Positions 26,662-35,596 are shown, numbered from the stretch's first letter. The stretch: 64,000 bases of DNA from Roseburia hominis A2-183 (GCF_000225345.1 NC_015977.1:1471501-1535500), one strand, 5' to 3'. Notes: generated from the letters alone by a model not told the origin. Numbers and translations: made by a program.

Positions 26662-29600
26662 TTGCGTAAACGGATACAACAGCTAGCAAGGGGAAAGTTC
26701 CAATACGCCAGACCGCTTCTTTCTTTTTCTGCAGATAAAGTCGACATTGAGGTGACGGAGGGTAGAGATTACACCGGAGATTTCATTATCACAAGTACGA
26801 ACCATGTGCCGTTTCGGGGAGTAGTCTATACTTCTGATTCCAGAATGGAATGTCTGACACCCCAGTTTGAGGGGGAAGAGGTGCGGATCCGGTACCAATT
26901 TCATAGCAATGGACTGATCGAAGGGGATATTGTCAAGGGGGATTTTTTTCTAATCTGCAACCAGGGAGAATATAACCTTTCTTTTGTTGTGTCTGTATCC
27001 AGATTGTATGCGGATACTTCTGCGGGACGCATTAAGAATCTGAACGATTTTACGGGACTGGCAAAAAGCAGTGCCCAAGAGGCATATCATCTGTTTTATT
27101 CCGGTCATTTTAAAAATATACTAAAGCCCTCCGAGGTCAGGGAGCGTCTTCTCTATGACGGGGAGGCGGACGGCACGGCGTCATGGCAGAAGGTGGAGGA
27201 ATATCTGCGCGGGTGCAGACAGAAAAAGCCGGTTGCGGTTACGCTTCTTGCGGATCATGCCTCATTCGAGCAGGTCGCCGGCGACCGCAGGGAGAGCCTG
27301 AAGCTGCACCGGGATGAGTGGGGCTATCTCTCCATTTCGATTGAGTCGGACGCGCCGTTTCTTTTGCCGGAAAAGAGTCAGCTGACGGATGAGGATTTTA
27401 TCGGAAGCACACTGGAAGTGCCATATTATGTGAAAAAAGCTGCCATGCATGCCGGGAAGAATTTTGGAAGACTTTCGATTGTCCTGCCGGAGCAGACGCT
27501 TACGTTTGAAGTGTGCGCCACGACGGACGGCGCAAAAGCCGTATCGGAGGAGCATCTGGAATTACAGCGCGGACGGATGCGGCTTGCACAGCTATATATT
27601 GATTACCGGCTGAAAAAGATTGTGACCGGCGCATGGGCGAATCAGTCCGTGGAGCTCCTGGATCATATGATGGCAATGGAACCGGAGTGTGAGATGTATG
27701 CGCTGATGAAAGCGCAGGCGTTGATTGTGAACCGGCAGAAGCAGGAAGCTTCGTGGATTATGGAGGATTATAAGCGCGGCTGCAGGGACAGGGAGACGCC
27801 GGAATGGGGATACTATCTGTATCTGTGCACACTGATTGAGAGGGAACCGTCCTATGTCGATAAGCTGACGGATGAGATTGAACTCCTTTTTAAGAAGAAT
27901 CCGAAGAGTTCGCTGTTGTTCTGGATTCTTTTGTTTTTGCGGGAATCCTACTATTACAGCAGTCCAAGAAAGTATAAGGCGATTGAAGCATGGATCGAGG
28001 GCGGATGCAGCAGCCCGTATCTCTATCTGGAAAGCTATTATCTGATCTGGCAGGATCCCTATCTTTTAACCAGACTGGGAACGTATGAATTGAAAGTCCT
28101 GCGGTGGGCGATGCGCCAGGGAGTCCTCACAAAGGAACTTGCACAGCAGATCAGGCATCTGCTGCCGGAGGTGCGTGAGAAGTCGCGGGTACTGTACGAG
28201 ATCTTAGAGGCGGCGTATCAGGTGGAGCCGGAGGAGGAGATGCTTTCTGCCATCTGTGCATATCTGATCCGCACACAGTGTTACGAAACCGAGTACCACC
28301 GGTGGTATGAGCTCGGAATCGAGCAGAAGATAAGGCTTACAGGACTCTATGAGGCGTATCTGATGTCGCTGGATGCGCGTGAGGTGGGCGGAGTTCCGCG
28401 CATGATTCAGATGTATTTCCAGTATGACAGTACGCTTTCCTATACGCAGAAGGCGGTCTTGTTTGTCAATATCATAGCAGCCAGAACGAAACAGCCGGAG
28501 GTATACCAGAAATATCAGCGCACGATGGAGCAGTTTGCAATGGCACAGATCGAGGCGGGGCACATCAACGATCATCTGGCGGTGATCTACGATGAGATGC
28601 TGCCCAAGGGTATACTGGATGAAGAACTGGCACACAGTCTGGCGCCGCTTTTGTTCACACACAGAATCAGCTGCACCAACCGTCAGATCGCCCGAGCCAT
28701 CATCTGGCATGAGGAGATGAAAATGCCGCAGAGCGTGTCGTTTGTGAACGGAACCGCCTATTTTAAGGCGTATACGCCACAGTATAGCATTGTGCTGGAA
28801 GATACGAACGGCAACCGGTTCTGTTCGAGTGTGGTATACCAGGATGAGGCGCTGATGTATCCGGAGCGGTATGTGGGTCAGTGTCTCTCGCTTGCACCGG
28901 GGGAGAACGCCTATCTGCTCTGGTATATGAGCAGGCATATGGAGCCGGAGGCATGGAGCGATACCGAGAAGACCTATGCATTGCAGCTGCTGCAGTCAGG
29001 CAGACTTTCCAGAACCTATCTCGTCCGGCTTGCACTTGCGCTGATTTCTTACGAGAAAAAAGACGGCAGGGATTTTTCCTATTCGGAGGGGGAACTGGAT
29101 CTGATGAAGGGGCAGCTCGCGGAGGCACTTTCCGACGTGAGTGTGCGCAGGCAGATGGCCGCGCTTCTGACGGAGAACCACCTCTATGAGAAGGCCTATC
29201 AGATGGTGCAGATCGACGGCTACGATTATCTGAAGACGGAGTGGCGCGTCTCCCTCTGCAGCTATGCGATCGCGGATCACGGCTATGAGGAGGATGATTT
29301 TCTGCTGGGATTTGCGGAGAGCACCTTCCGGCAGGGAAAATACAGCGATGTCATGCTGATTTACCTCTGCAAGTATTTTAATGGGCCGACCAAGCAGATG
29401 GCGGAATTGTGGAAAGCTGCGGGCGAATTTCAGATCGACACGTTTGATCTGGAAGAGCGGATTCTGACACAGATGCTCTATACGACCGATTACACGCCGC
29501 ATATGGAAGAGATCTACGAAAGTTATTGCGCAGGGGGCGGCAGAGATCTGGTCTGCATGGCGTATCTCTCTTATTTTGCCAATATGTATCTCACGGAGGA

Positions 29601-30210
29601 CGCCGTCGTGCCGGAGCATGTGTTCCGCCAGATCAGGGAGCGTTATCTGACCGGGGGCGATCTAAACCGCGTCTGCCGGCTTGCACTGCTAAAATATCTC
29701 TCGGAGAATCACCTGTCGGAGCGTGACAGAAAGATCGCGGACGAGCTTCTTGACACCTGCATCCGGCATAATCTGTATTTTGCATTTTTCCGGAAGTTCG
29801 ACGAAAAGCTGCTGCGCAAATATCAGCTTACAGATAAGTTCTTTCTGGAATATCACACCGCGCCGGGGCAGCAGATCGAGGTTCATTACCGGCTGGAGGC
29901 ACAGCAGGAATATCTTGCGGATGAATTGACGGAAATGTATGACGGAATCTATGTAAAAGACTTTATCCTGTTCTTCGGGGAGAAGGTTCAGTATTATATC
30001 CTGGAGAGCCAGACCGCGGACGGGCAGATCGGGGCGAGCGGCTGCCTGGGCAACGGGGATATTATGGAAGAGGGCAGCGGGGACCGCTACGCATGGCTGA
30101 ATGAGATGCTGCTGGCGTGTACGCTCGATGACAGAGAGAAGCTTGCCGGGAAGATGAAGCGCTATTATGGCATGACAAAAGTGACGGAAGAGGCATACCG
30201 GCTATTGTAG
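26662..30210 (+). CDS. DUF5717-family giant scaffold-like protein
   Basis: A 1182-residue protein of a family I know as DUF5717, of unknown function, found mainly in Lachnospiraceae. Two beta-rich domains lie near the N-terminus (about 17-112 and 225-305; SADKVDIEVTEGRDYTGDF, GRLSIVLPEQTLTFEV). The long middle (about 310-1060) is almost all helix with Leu/Tyr-rich TPR/solenoid-like spacing, interrupted by one more beta segment (about 695-735). No signal peptide or membrane span is visible, so it is probably cytoplasmic. The start is TTG 26662 (AGGTG upstream). It heads a tight four-gene operon with an actin-like protein, a TPR protein and a coiled-coil membrane protein. Confidence 0.85.
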   Translation: MRKRIQQLARGKFQYARPLLSFSADKVDIEVTEGRDYTGDFIITSTNHVPFRGVVYTSDSRMECLTPQFEGEEVRIRYQFHSNGLIEGDIVKGDFFLICNQGEYNLSFVVSVSRLYADTSAGRIKNLNDFTGLAKSSAQEAYHLFYSGHFKNILKPSEVRERLLYDGEADGTASWQKVEEYLRGCRQKKPVAVTLLADHASFEQVAGDRRESLKLHRDEWGYLSISIESDAPFLLPEKSQLTDEDFIGSTLEVPYYVKKAAMHAGKNFGRLSIVLPEQTLTFEVCATTDGAKAVSEEHLELQRGRMRLAQLYIDYRLKKIVTGAWANQSVELLDHMMAMEPECEMYALMKAQALIVNRQKQEASWIMEDYKRGCRDRETPEWGYYLYLCTLIEREPSYVDKLTDEIELLFKKNPKSSLLFWILLFLRESYYYSSPRKYKAIEAWIEGGCSSPYLYLESYYLIWQDPYLLTRLGTYELKVLRWAMRQGVLTKELAQQIRHLLPEVREKSRVLYEILEAAYQVEPEEEMLSAICAYLIRTQCYETEYHRWYELGIEQKIRLTGLYEAYLMSLDAREVGGVPRMIQMYFQYDSTLSYTQKAVLFVNIIAARTKQPEVYQKYQRTMEQFAMAQIEAGHINDHLAVIYDEMLPKGILDEELAHSLAPLLFTHRISCTNRQIARAIIWHEEMKMPQSVSFVNGTAYFKAYTPQYSIVLEDTNGNRFCSSVVYQDEALMYPERYVGQCLSLAPGENAYLLWYMSRHMEPEAWSDTEKTYALQLLQSGRLSRTYLVRLALALISYEKKDGRDFSYSEGELDLMKGQLAEALSDVSVRRQMAALLTENHLYEKAYQMVQIDGYDYLKTEWRVSLCSYAIADHGYEEDDFLLGFAESTFRQGKYSDVMLIYLCKYFNGPTKQMAELWKAAGEFQIDTFDLEERILTQMLYTTDYTPHMEEIYESYCAGGGRDLVCMAYLSYFANMYLTEDAVVPEHVFRQIRERYLTGGDLNRVCRLALLKYLSENHLSERDRKIADELLDTCIRHNLYFAFFRKFDEKLLRKYQLTDKFFLEYHTAPGQQIEVHYRLEAQQEYLADELTEMYDGIYVKDFILFFGEKVQYYILESQTADGQIGASGCLGNGDIMEEGSGDRYAWLNEMLLACTLDDREKLAGKMKRYYGMTKVTEEAYRLL

Positions 30211-30227
30211 CACAGAGAGGGGAACAT

Positions 30228-31469
30228 ATGGAACACCGGTTTTATCTGGGAATCGATCTGGATGACCAGTACGCTGTGATCAGCAGCTATGAATTGAATA
30301 AGAAAGAACCGGAGACCTTTTCTGCGATTGCAGGGAGCGAAATCTATCAGATTCCGGCGCTGATTACCAAGAAGAAAGGAATCGGGCAGTGGTTTGTCGG
30401 CGAGGAGGCAGTGCGGCTTGCCATTGCACAGGGCGAGGAGGCGAACGGCAGACTTCTCTCGCGGGCGGTCGGCGGTGAGAAGGTTTTTGTGGATGGGGAG
30501 ACCTATCCGGCGGAGGAACTGCTGACCCTCTATCTGAAAAAACTGATACGACTGGCATGCGGCCCCGACAGAAGATGGGAGCCGGAACGGCTGGTCATCT
30601 GTATGGAAAAGCTGTCGCGGGAGGCGACGGAGCTGTTCCTTTCGATGGCGCCGAAGCTTGGAATTGACCGGGAAAAGCTGCAGCTGCTTGACCGGAAAGA
30701 ATGTTTTTACTATTTTGCCTACCATCAGGTGCCGGAACTTTCGATGCACGACGTGTATCTGTTCGATTACCGCAGGGAGGATATCCGCTGCTGCAGATTA
30801 TATAAGGAAAAACGCACGACGCCGCAGCTGATCTCGCTGGCGGAGGAAGTGCGCCGGATGAATGCGGACAGCCGGGACGAGAATTTTCTTGGCATTCTAA
30901 AGGACTGCTTCCGCGGACATATTGTCTCGTCGGTGTACCTGACGGGAGACGGATTTGACGGGGACTGGATGAAACAGTCCGTGGCGTTTCTGTGTCAGGG
31001 CAGGAGAGCGTTTGTCGGGAAGAATCTGTACTCCAAGGGGGCCTGCTACGCCGCCTTGTGCAGTGAACAGCAGGAAAACTGGGATTATGTATATCTGGGT
31101 GACAATGAGATGAAAGTCAATGTCAGCTTAAAAGTCCGGAATATGGGAAAAGCAGAGTTCTATACGCTGATCAGTGCAGGGGACAACTGGTACGAGACGC
31201 AGGGAATGTGCGAAGTGATCCTTGCGGGAACGCCGGAGATTGATTTCTGGCTGCAGCCGCCGGGAACCCGGGAGGCGAAGGTGGAGAAGCTAAAGCTTCT
31301 GGATCTGCCGGAACGCCCGGACAAGGCAACGAGGCTTCGCATCACGGCAAAACCGGTTTCGGATACAAAGGTCTGGATCCAGATCCGGGATCTTGGATTC
31401 GGGGAATTATTTAAGAGTTCGGATAAAGTGTGGGATTACCGGATGGAATTTTCGGAAGAGAATCCGTAG
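30228..31469 (+). CDS. DUF5716-family HSP70/actin-like protein
   Basis: A 413-residue protein that reads as an actin/HSP70-fold nucleotide-binding domain: YLGIDLDDQYAVIS at 6-19 (phosphate-1 loop), SEIYQIPALITKK (37-49, HSP70-like), VYLFDYRRED at 176-185 where the phosphate-2 loop should be but with its glycines replaced, SSVYLTGDGFDGDW at 234-247 (adenosine motif) and VGKNLYSKGACYAA at 263-276. A beta-rich tail (about 285-400) takes the place of a substrate-binding domain. The degenerate phosphate-2 loop makes ATPase activity uncertain. It begins 17 bases after the DUF5717 stop. Confidence 0.8.
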   Translation: MEHRFYLGIDLDDQYAVISSYELNKKEPETFSAIAGSEIYQIPALITKKKGIGQWFVGEEAVRLAIAQGEEANGRLLSRAVGGEKVFVDGETYPAEELLTLYLKKLIRLACGPDRRWEPERLVICMEKLSREATELFLSMAPKLGIDREKLQLLDRKECFYYFAYHQVPELSMHDVYLFDYRREDIRCCRLYKEKRTTPQLISLAEEVRRMNADSRDENFLGILKDCFRGHIVSSVYLTGDGFDGDWMKQSVAFLCQGRRAFVGKNLYSKGACYAALCSEQQENWDYVYLGDNEMKVNVSLKVRNMGKAEFYTLISAGDNWYETQGMCEVILAGTPEIDFWLQPPGTREAKVEKLKLLDLPERPDKATRLRITAKPVSDTKVWIQIRDLGFGELFKSSDKVWDYRMEFSEENP

Positions 31470-31486
31470 AGGTGTGGGAGAAGACG

Positions 31487-32299
31487 ATGGGAGAATTGAT
31501 TCTGTGCAATCAGAATATGGCGGCATTTCCATATTATGTGGAGGAGGCGGCAATCGGCGTTTACTCGCTGGAGGAATTAAGTTATTATATCTGCCACAAT
31601 GTCTATCTGCTCCGCAGTGATTTTATGAATGAGGATCTCTGCAACTGGCTGGAACGGGAACTGAAACTAAAAGATGCTGCAGATGCCCTTCGGGAGATTG
31701 TGAGAAAAGGCGGCACCCTGTCCGAGTTTGTGACCTGTCTGCTGTCGCAGAGCGGGTATTGTGACAGAATGCAGATCGCGCAGATTGCGCAGCAGATCGC
31801 GGAGCTGGAACACAAATCCGAATACGAGTGCAGCAAGATCCGCGCTGACCGCTATGTGACAAACGGGCGCTATGCGGCAGCCGTCTCGGCGTACAGGGCA
31901 TTGCTTGCGGATCAGGAAGCGGAGAATCCGATCCTGGTCGGGAATGTCTGGCATAACATGGGAAAAGCGTATACTGGATTATTCCGGTTTCGGGAAGCAG
32001 CGGACTGTTACCGGAAGGCGTACGGACTCAATGAAAATCCGGAATCTCTCCGCGAATGTCTCTATGCGTACCGGTGTCTGCACGATGATGACGGATTCAA
32101 GAATACGGCGGCGGAATGCGGCATGACGGCAGAGGAGGCGGCGGAGGCGGCGCACAGACTTTCCGAGCTTTCCCGGACGGAGGAGATCCGTCAGTTTGAA
32201 GAGCAGGTGGACGGACTGTTTGCCGACGGGCAGGAAGATGAAATTGCAGGAATGCTTGCAGAGTGGAAAGATACCTATCGGAAAAATTGCAGAATATAG
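31487..32299 (+). CDS. TPR-repeat protein of the DUF5717 operon
   Basis: A 270-residue soluble protein. The first half (residues 1-110) is a helical domain (MGELILCNQNMAAFPYYVEE, YSLEELSYYICHNVYLLR); the second half has TPR-type helices (RYVTNGRYAAAVSAYRALL, VWHNMGKAYTGLFRFREAAD, CYRKAYGLNENPESLRECL). TPR units usually hold partner proteins together. ATG 31487 has GGGAG 7-8 bases upstream, and the stop of the actin-like gene is 17 bases before it. The name of the N-terminal domain is unknown to me. Confidence 0.8.
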   Translation: MGELILCNQNMAAFPYYVEEAAIGVYSLEELSYYICHNVYLLRSDFMNEDLCNWLERELKLKDAADALREIVRKGGTLSEFVTCLLSQSGYCDRMQIAQIAQQIAELEHKSEYECSKIRADRYVTNGRYAAAVSAYRALLADQEAENPILVGNVWHNMGKAYTGLFRFREAADCYRKAYGLNENPESLRECLYAYRCLHDDDGFKNTAAECGMTAEEAAEAAHRLSELSRTEEIRQFEEQVDGLFADGQEDEIAGMLAEWKDTYRKNCRI

Positions 32300-32314
32300 A
32301 GGAAGCGTGAAACG

Positions 32315-33484
32315 ATGTTTTTTTGGAAGAGAAAGAAAAAGGAACCTGATTTTGAGAGTAAGATGGGAGAATTAAATACAACGGTTCTCTCAAAAAAGGA
32401 TTACAAAAATACCGGTAAGATTGAACAGTACGTGGTGGAGCGCCTAGAGCAGATGATTGAGTTGACCAAGGAGCTGGACGATGAGAAGGAAGAATACCGG
32501 ATTGTGACGTCCTATCTGAACGATATTGAGACTCTGGAGAAGATACCGAAGGAAGAAAGAGATAAGATTTCTGAGATCGCGGTAAATGTGGTGCAGTTAA
32601 ACAAGGCGCGCACGGAATTTCTCAACTCCTCCAAGAAGTTGTCGGACGCGCAGTTTACACAGTTAGAGCAGCAGGAACGCGAACTGCCGGAGGCAATCAA
32701 ACGTTTTAAGACCAACGAACTGCACCGTGACACGCTGCAGAGGGATATGAAGTATCTGGAGCGGGAAAAGTCCGAGTGGAATCTGCGCAAGGAATACCTG
32801 GACCATCAGCAGAAAAAGTTAAAAAATGTGCTGTATATTATTGTCGGTCTGGCGGTGACGCTCGCGGTGGTGTTCGGAATTTTACAGATTATTCTGGAAA
32901 AGGATTTCTACTATGCGTGGATGGGACTGATCTTTGCAACTGCGGTGGTGGTGTGCGGTATTTACATGAAAATCCAGAATGACCTGTCGGAGATACAGGT
33001 GGCGGAGCGGAGCCAGAACCGTGCGATTGTTCTGCTTAACAAGGTCAAGCTGAAATATATCAATGTTGCCAATGCGGTCGATTATGCGTGTGAAAAATAC
33101 CATGTAAAAAGTGCTGGAGAACTGGAAAACCAGTGGCAGTATTATCTGGAGGCGGTCAAGGAACGCCAGAAATATCAGAGAACCAATGAGGATCTGGAAT
33201 ATTTTAACGGCAGACTGGTGCGCATGCTCTCCAATTATCAACTGTACGATGCGCATGTGTGGGTAACACAAGCAGTTGCGCTCGTCGATCCCAAGGAGAT
33301 GGTGGAGATCAAGCACGGACTGATCGGGCGCAGACAGAAGCTGCGCGCACGGATTGAGAACAATCTCTCGCAGGTCAACGAGCAGAAAGAGGAGGCAGAA
33401 CAGCTTTTAGACAAGGTCGGAAGCATGCGCCCCCAGATGGAGAAGATTTTAAATGCAGTAGATAAAATTAACGAGGGAGATTAG
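32315..33484 (+). CDS. Coiled-coil membrane protein of the DUF5717 operon
   Basis: A 389-residue protein with a basic start (MFFWKRKKKEPDFESK), a long coiled coil (about 35-165), two adjacent membrane spans (about 170-192 and 199-217; VLYIIVGLAVTLAVVFGILQ, AWMGLIFATAVVVCGIYM), and a second coiled coil (about 220-385). Both coiled coils therefore face the same side, presumably the cytoplasm. It would be the membrane anchor of the complex implied by the operon. No enzymatic motif is visible. It follows the TPR gene by 15 bases. Confidence 0.8.
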   Translation: MFFWKRKKKEPDFESKMGELNTTVLSKKDYKNTGKIEQYVVERLEQMIELTKELDDEKEEYRIVTSYLNDIETLEKIPKEERDKISEIAVNVVQLNKARTEFLNSSKKLSDAQFTQLEQQERELPEAIKRFKTNELHRDTLQRDMKYLEREKSEWNLRKEYLDHQQKKLKNVLYIIVGLAVTLAVVFGILQIILEKDFYYAWMGLIFATAVVVCGIYMKIQNDLSEIQVAERSQNRAIVLLNKVKLKYINVANAVDYACEKYHVKSAGELENQWQYYLEAVKERQKYQRTNEDLEYFNGRLVRMLSNYQLYDAHVWVTQAVALVDPKEMVEIKHGLIGRRQKLRARIENNLSQVNEQKEEAEQLLDKVGSMRPQMEKILNAVDKINEGD

Positions 33485-33542
33485 CACAAGTGAATGGGAT
33501 GCGGCATAGAGTAAAGGGAAGATATCATAATAGGAGAGCCGC

Positions 33543-33764
33543 ATGAGAAATTACAATGCAGCAGGAAACACGCGCAGCCGATGTGCGTGTGAACCGGATG
33601 CAGCTTCTGATAGACAGCCGGAATATGTGGTTGCGATGGCATATGTTCCCTGGCAGCACTTTAAAACGACCTACGAACTGGATAAGGCACTTGAAACCGG
33701 AACCATATTCCCAGAACTTGATAAGCCGTTTCTGGCAGTGGGAAGGGGGTGCAGGCGTTGCTGA
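33543..33764 (+). CDS. cotJA: Spore coat associated protein CotJA
   Basis: A 73-residue protein with the CotJA core VAMAYVPWQHFKTTYELDKALETGTIFPELDKPF, followed by a short Cys/Arg tail. It is the first gene of the cotJABC inner spore coat operon, made in the mother cell during sporulation. AGGAGAG lies 5 bases before the ATG. A CATAATA at 33526-33532 with ATA 17 bases upstream is reminiscent of a sigma-E promoter, at low confidence. It shares one base with the next gene. Confidence 0.88.
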   Translation: MRNYNAAGNTRSRCACEPDAASDRQPEYVVAMAYVPWQHFKTTYELDKALETGTIFPELDKPFLAVGRGCRRC

Positions 33765-34033
33765 TGAATCAGATGACACAGATGAACCAGGCGCAGCTTC
33801 TGCACTGGATCAATATGGTGAGCTTTGCCGTGGTGGACATCGCGGAGTATCTTGATACGCATCCCGTCGATGCGGAAGCGATCTGTTACTTCAATCATCA
33901 TATAGAAATGCACAGAAATGCCATGCAGGTGTATGCGGACAAATTCGGACCGCTGACGATTGATACGGCAAATCCAGATGCTTACTGGGATTGGGCAAAA
34001 CAGCCCCTGCCGTGGGAAGGAGGTGGCTGCTAA
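33764..34033 (+). CDS. cotJB: Spore coat protein CotJB
   Basis: An 89-residue protein matching CotJB (AQLLHWINMVSFAVVDIAEYLDTHP, ending in a WDW-containing PLPWEGGGC). The ATG at 33764 overlaps the cotJA stop as TGATG, suggesting coupled translation; an in-frame GTG at 33749 is nearer to the purine-rich GGAAGGGGG but leaves only two bases of spacing. Part of the spore coat. Confidence 0.85.
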   Translation: MNQMTQMNQAQLLHWINMVSFAVVDIAEYLDTHPVDAEAICYFNHHIEMHRNAMQVYADKFGPLTIDTANPDAYWDWAKQPLPWEGGGC

Positions 34034-34641
34034 TGTGGAATTATGAGAGACGCCTGCAGTACCCGGTCAACATCACAAGCCCCAATGCGAAGATCGCGCA
34101 GATCATTTTGTCGCAGTACGGCGGCCCGGACGGAGAAGCGGCAGCATCGTTTCGTTACCTGTCGCAGCGCTACAGCATGCCGGATCGGAAGGTGGCGGGG
34201 CTGCTGACCGATATTGGCACAGAGGAGCTGGCACATCTTGAGATGGTTGCTTCCATCGTCCGTCAGCTCACGAAAGGACTGAGTGCGGAGGAACTGGAGG
34301 AGGCGGGGTTTGCGCCTTACTATGTGGATCACACGGCGGGTATCTGGCCGCAGGCGGCGGGAGGCATTCCGTTCAATGCGTGCGAGTTCCAGTCTAAGGG
34401 CGATGCGATCACCGATCTGTTTGAAGATATGGCGGCGGAGCAGAAAGCGCGCACGACCTACGACAATATTCTGCGTCTGGTCAAGGATCCGGAGGTCTGC
34501 GACCCGATCCGCTTTTTACGTCAGCGGGAGATTGTCCACTTCCAGCGCTTCGGCGAGGGATTGCGGATGATTCAGGACGATCTCGACCGCAGTAACTTTT
34601 ATATGTGTAATCCCGAATTTGATCCGGGATGCGGAAAATAA
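34033..34641 (+). CDS. cotJC: CotJC, manganese catalase-like spore coat protein
   Basis: A 202-residue four-helix ferritin-like protein of the manganese catalase family: MWNYERRLQYPVNITSPNAK, TDIGTEELAHLEMVASIV with metal-binding Glu/His, DMAAEQKARTTYDNIL, and RFLRQREIVHFQRF for the second metal site. The residues expected to hold the dimanganese centre are present. Its ATG overlaps the cotJB stop (TAATG). The gene runs straight into hairpin element copy 3, whose left arm begins inside the stop codon. Confidence 0.9.
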   Translation: MWNYERRLQYPVNITSPNAKIAQIILSQYGGPDGEAAASFRYLSQRYSMPDRKVAGLLTDIGTEELAHLEMVASIVRQLTKGLSAEELEEAGFAPYYVDHTAGIWPQAAGGIPFNACEFQSKGDAITDLFEDMAAEQKARTTYDNILRLVKDPEVCDPIRFLRQREIVHFQRFGEGLRMIQDDLDRSNFYMCNPEFDPGCGK

Positions 34642-35242
34642 AAGGAACTGCCGCAATAAGCATATCGTACTTGGGTTTGATAAGTAATATGATCAGAAGA
34701 TTACACAGTGGGATTTCAGATGAAAATGCAGAGGAAAATTCGGTTCAAAAAATGTGGTATTTCTAACCAGCCGGATGTTTGCATCTTCGATGATCCGTGT
34801 CTTTCCAAGTTTGGAGCACTCCGCGGGTCATGTCCGCATCCCGGAAGACAATTTGTAGGACTTTTGTGTGTGTCCCTTATGGGCACCTCTGAGCAAAACA
34901 TAACCGCGCGAAGCCGATGTCTGAATTGCCATCTGCCATGTTTTTAATAGCAGATGGCAGTGAGTTTCGGTTCGCGCGGTTTTATATTGTCTGTGAAGAG
35001 GTGCCCTTAGGGACACCAGAAAGTCCGCCCATTGTCTCTGGTGTGTCGGACATGCACCCGGCGGATTGTCAAAACGTGGAAGAGACACGGAATCTGATGC
35101 AAACATTCAGCTGGAAGAAATGCTCACATTTTTTTCCAACGAATATTCCCTCTGCATTTCCACATGAAATCCCCAAGTGCGTTTCTTTATAATATTACTT
35201 ATCACCCCAAAGAGAGCTGTGCTTATTGCAGCAATTCCTTTT
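34640..35242. repeat. Giant inverted-repeat (hairpin) element, copy 3
   Basis: The longest copy: a 603-bp imperfect palindrome centred near 34941, between cotJC and the feo promoter (co-directional genes). The outermost arms AAAAGGAACTGCCGCAATAA and the complement ending TTCCTTTT (35242) pair closely. Inside are GATAAGTAATAT (34679) and its complement ending at 35203, and the AACCGCGCGAA centre at 34902-34981. In the central stem, GCCATCTGC/GCAGATGGC replaces the GGCATCTGC/GCAGATGCC of copies 1 and 2, a paired change. Same orientation as copy 1. No convincing gene inside. Confidence 0.85.
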
Positions 35243-35285
35243 AGTGTTCCCTGAAACAAAAAATTCCATTACACCGGAATGCCGG

Positions 35286-35337
35286 TTGACAATGCAGAAG
35301 CATCATATTAGTATAAGTGAGAATGAATATCAATATC
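35286..35337 (+). promoter_or_regulatory. feo promoter with Fur box
   Basis: TTGACA (35286-35291), 17 bp, TAGTAT (35309-35314), then a Fur-type operator at 35319-35337 that matches the GATAATGATAATCATTATC consensus at 15 of 19 positions. The operator covers the expected transcription start, so Fur with iron would repress. Confidence 0.75.
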
Positions 35338-35362
35338 AAAAGAGAAAAGGTGTGTGGAAAAT

Positions 35363-35596
35363 ATGACATTAGAGGAACTGCCAATCGGAAAGCGCGCTGC
35401 TATTACTGCGGTCGGCGGAGAGGGCACACTGCGGTGCCGGCTGTTAGATATGGGACTGATCCCGAAGACTGCTGTGGAGGTGCGCAAGGTGGCTCCGATG
35501 GGAGATCCGATTGAAATACGCATCCGCGGGTATGAGCTTACGATCCGGCGGGAGGACGCAGCGAAAATTGAAGTGAAACCGGAGGAAGAAAAATGA
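35363..35596 (+). CDS. feoA: Ferrous iron transport protein A
   Basis: A 77-residue SH3-like protein (MTLEELPIGKRAAITAVGGE, then CRLLDMGLIPKTAVEVRKVAPMGDP, IRGYELTIRREDA). FeoA interacts with the cytosolic part of FeoB. I use ATG 35363 (AAGG 12 bases upstream); GTG 35354 is also in frame but only 3 bases from the ribosome site. It overlaps feoB by four bases and is controlled by the Fur box upstream. Confidence 0.9.
   Translation: MTLEELPIGKRAAITAVGGEGTLRCRLLDMGLIPKTAVEVRKVAPMGDPIEIRIRGYELTIRREDAAKIEVKPEEEK

Noticed and set aside
34708..34947. Frame in the left arm of hairpin copy 3.
   Set aside because: It lies wholly within the palindrome, has no ribosome site and encodes a low-quality peptide without domain features.
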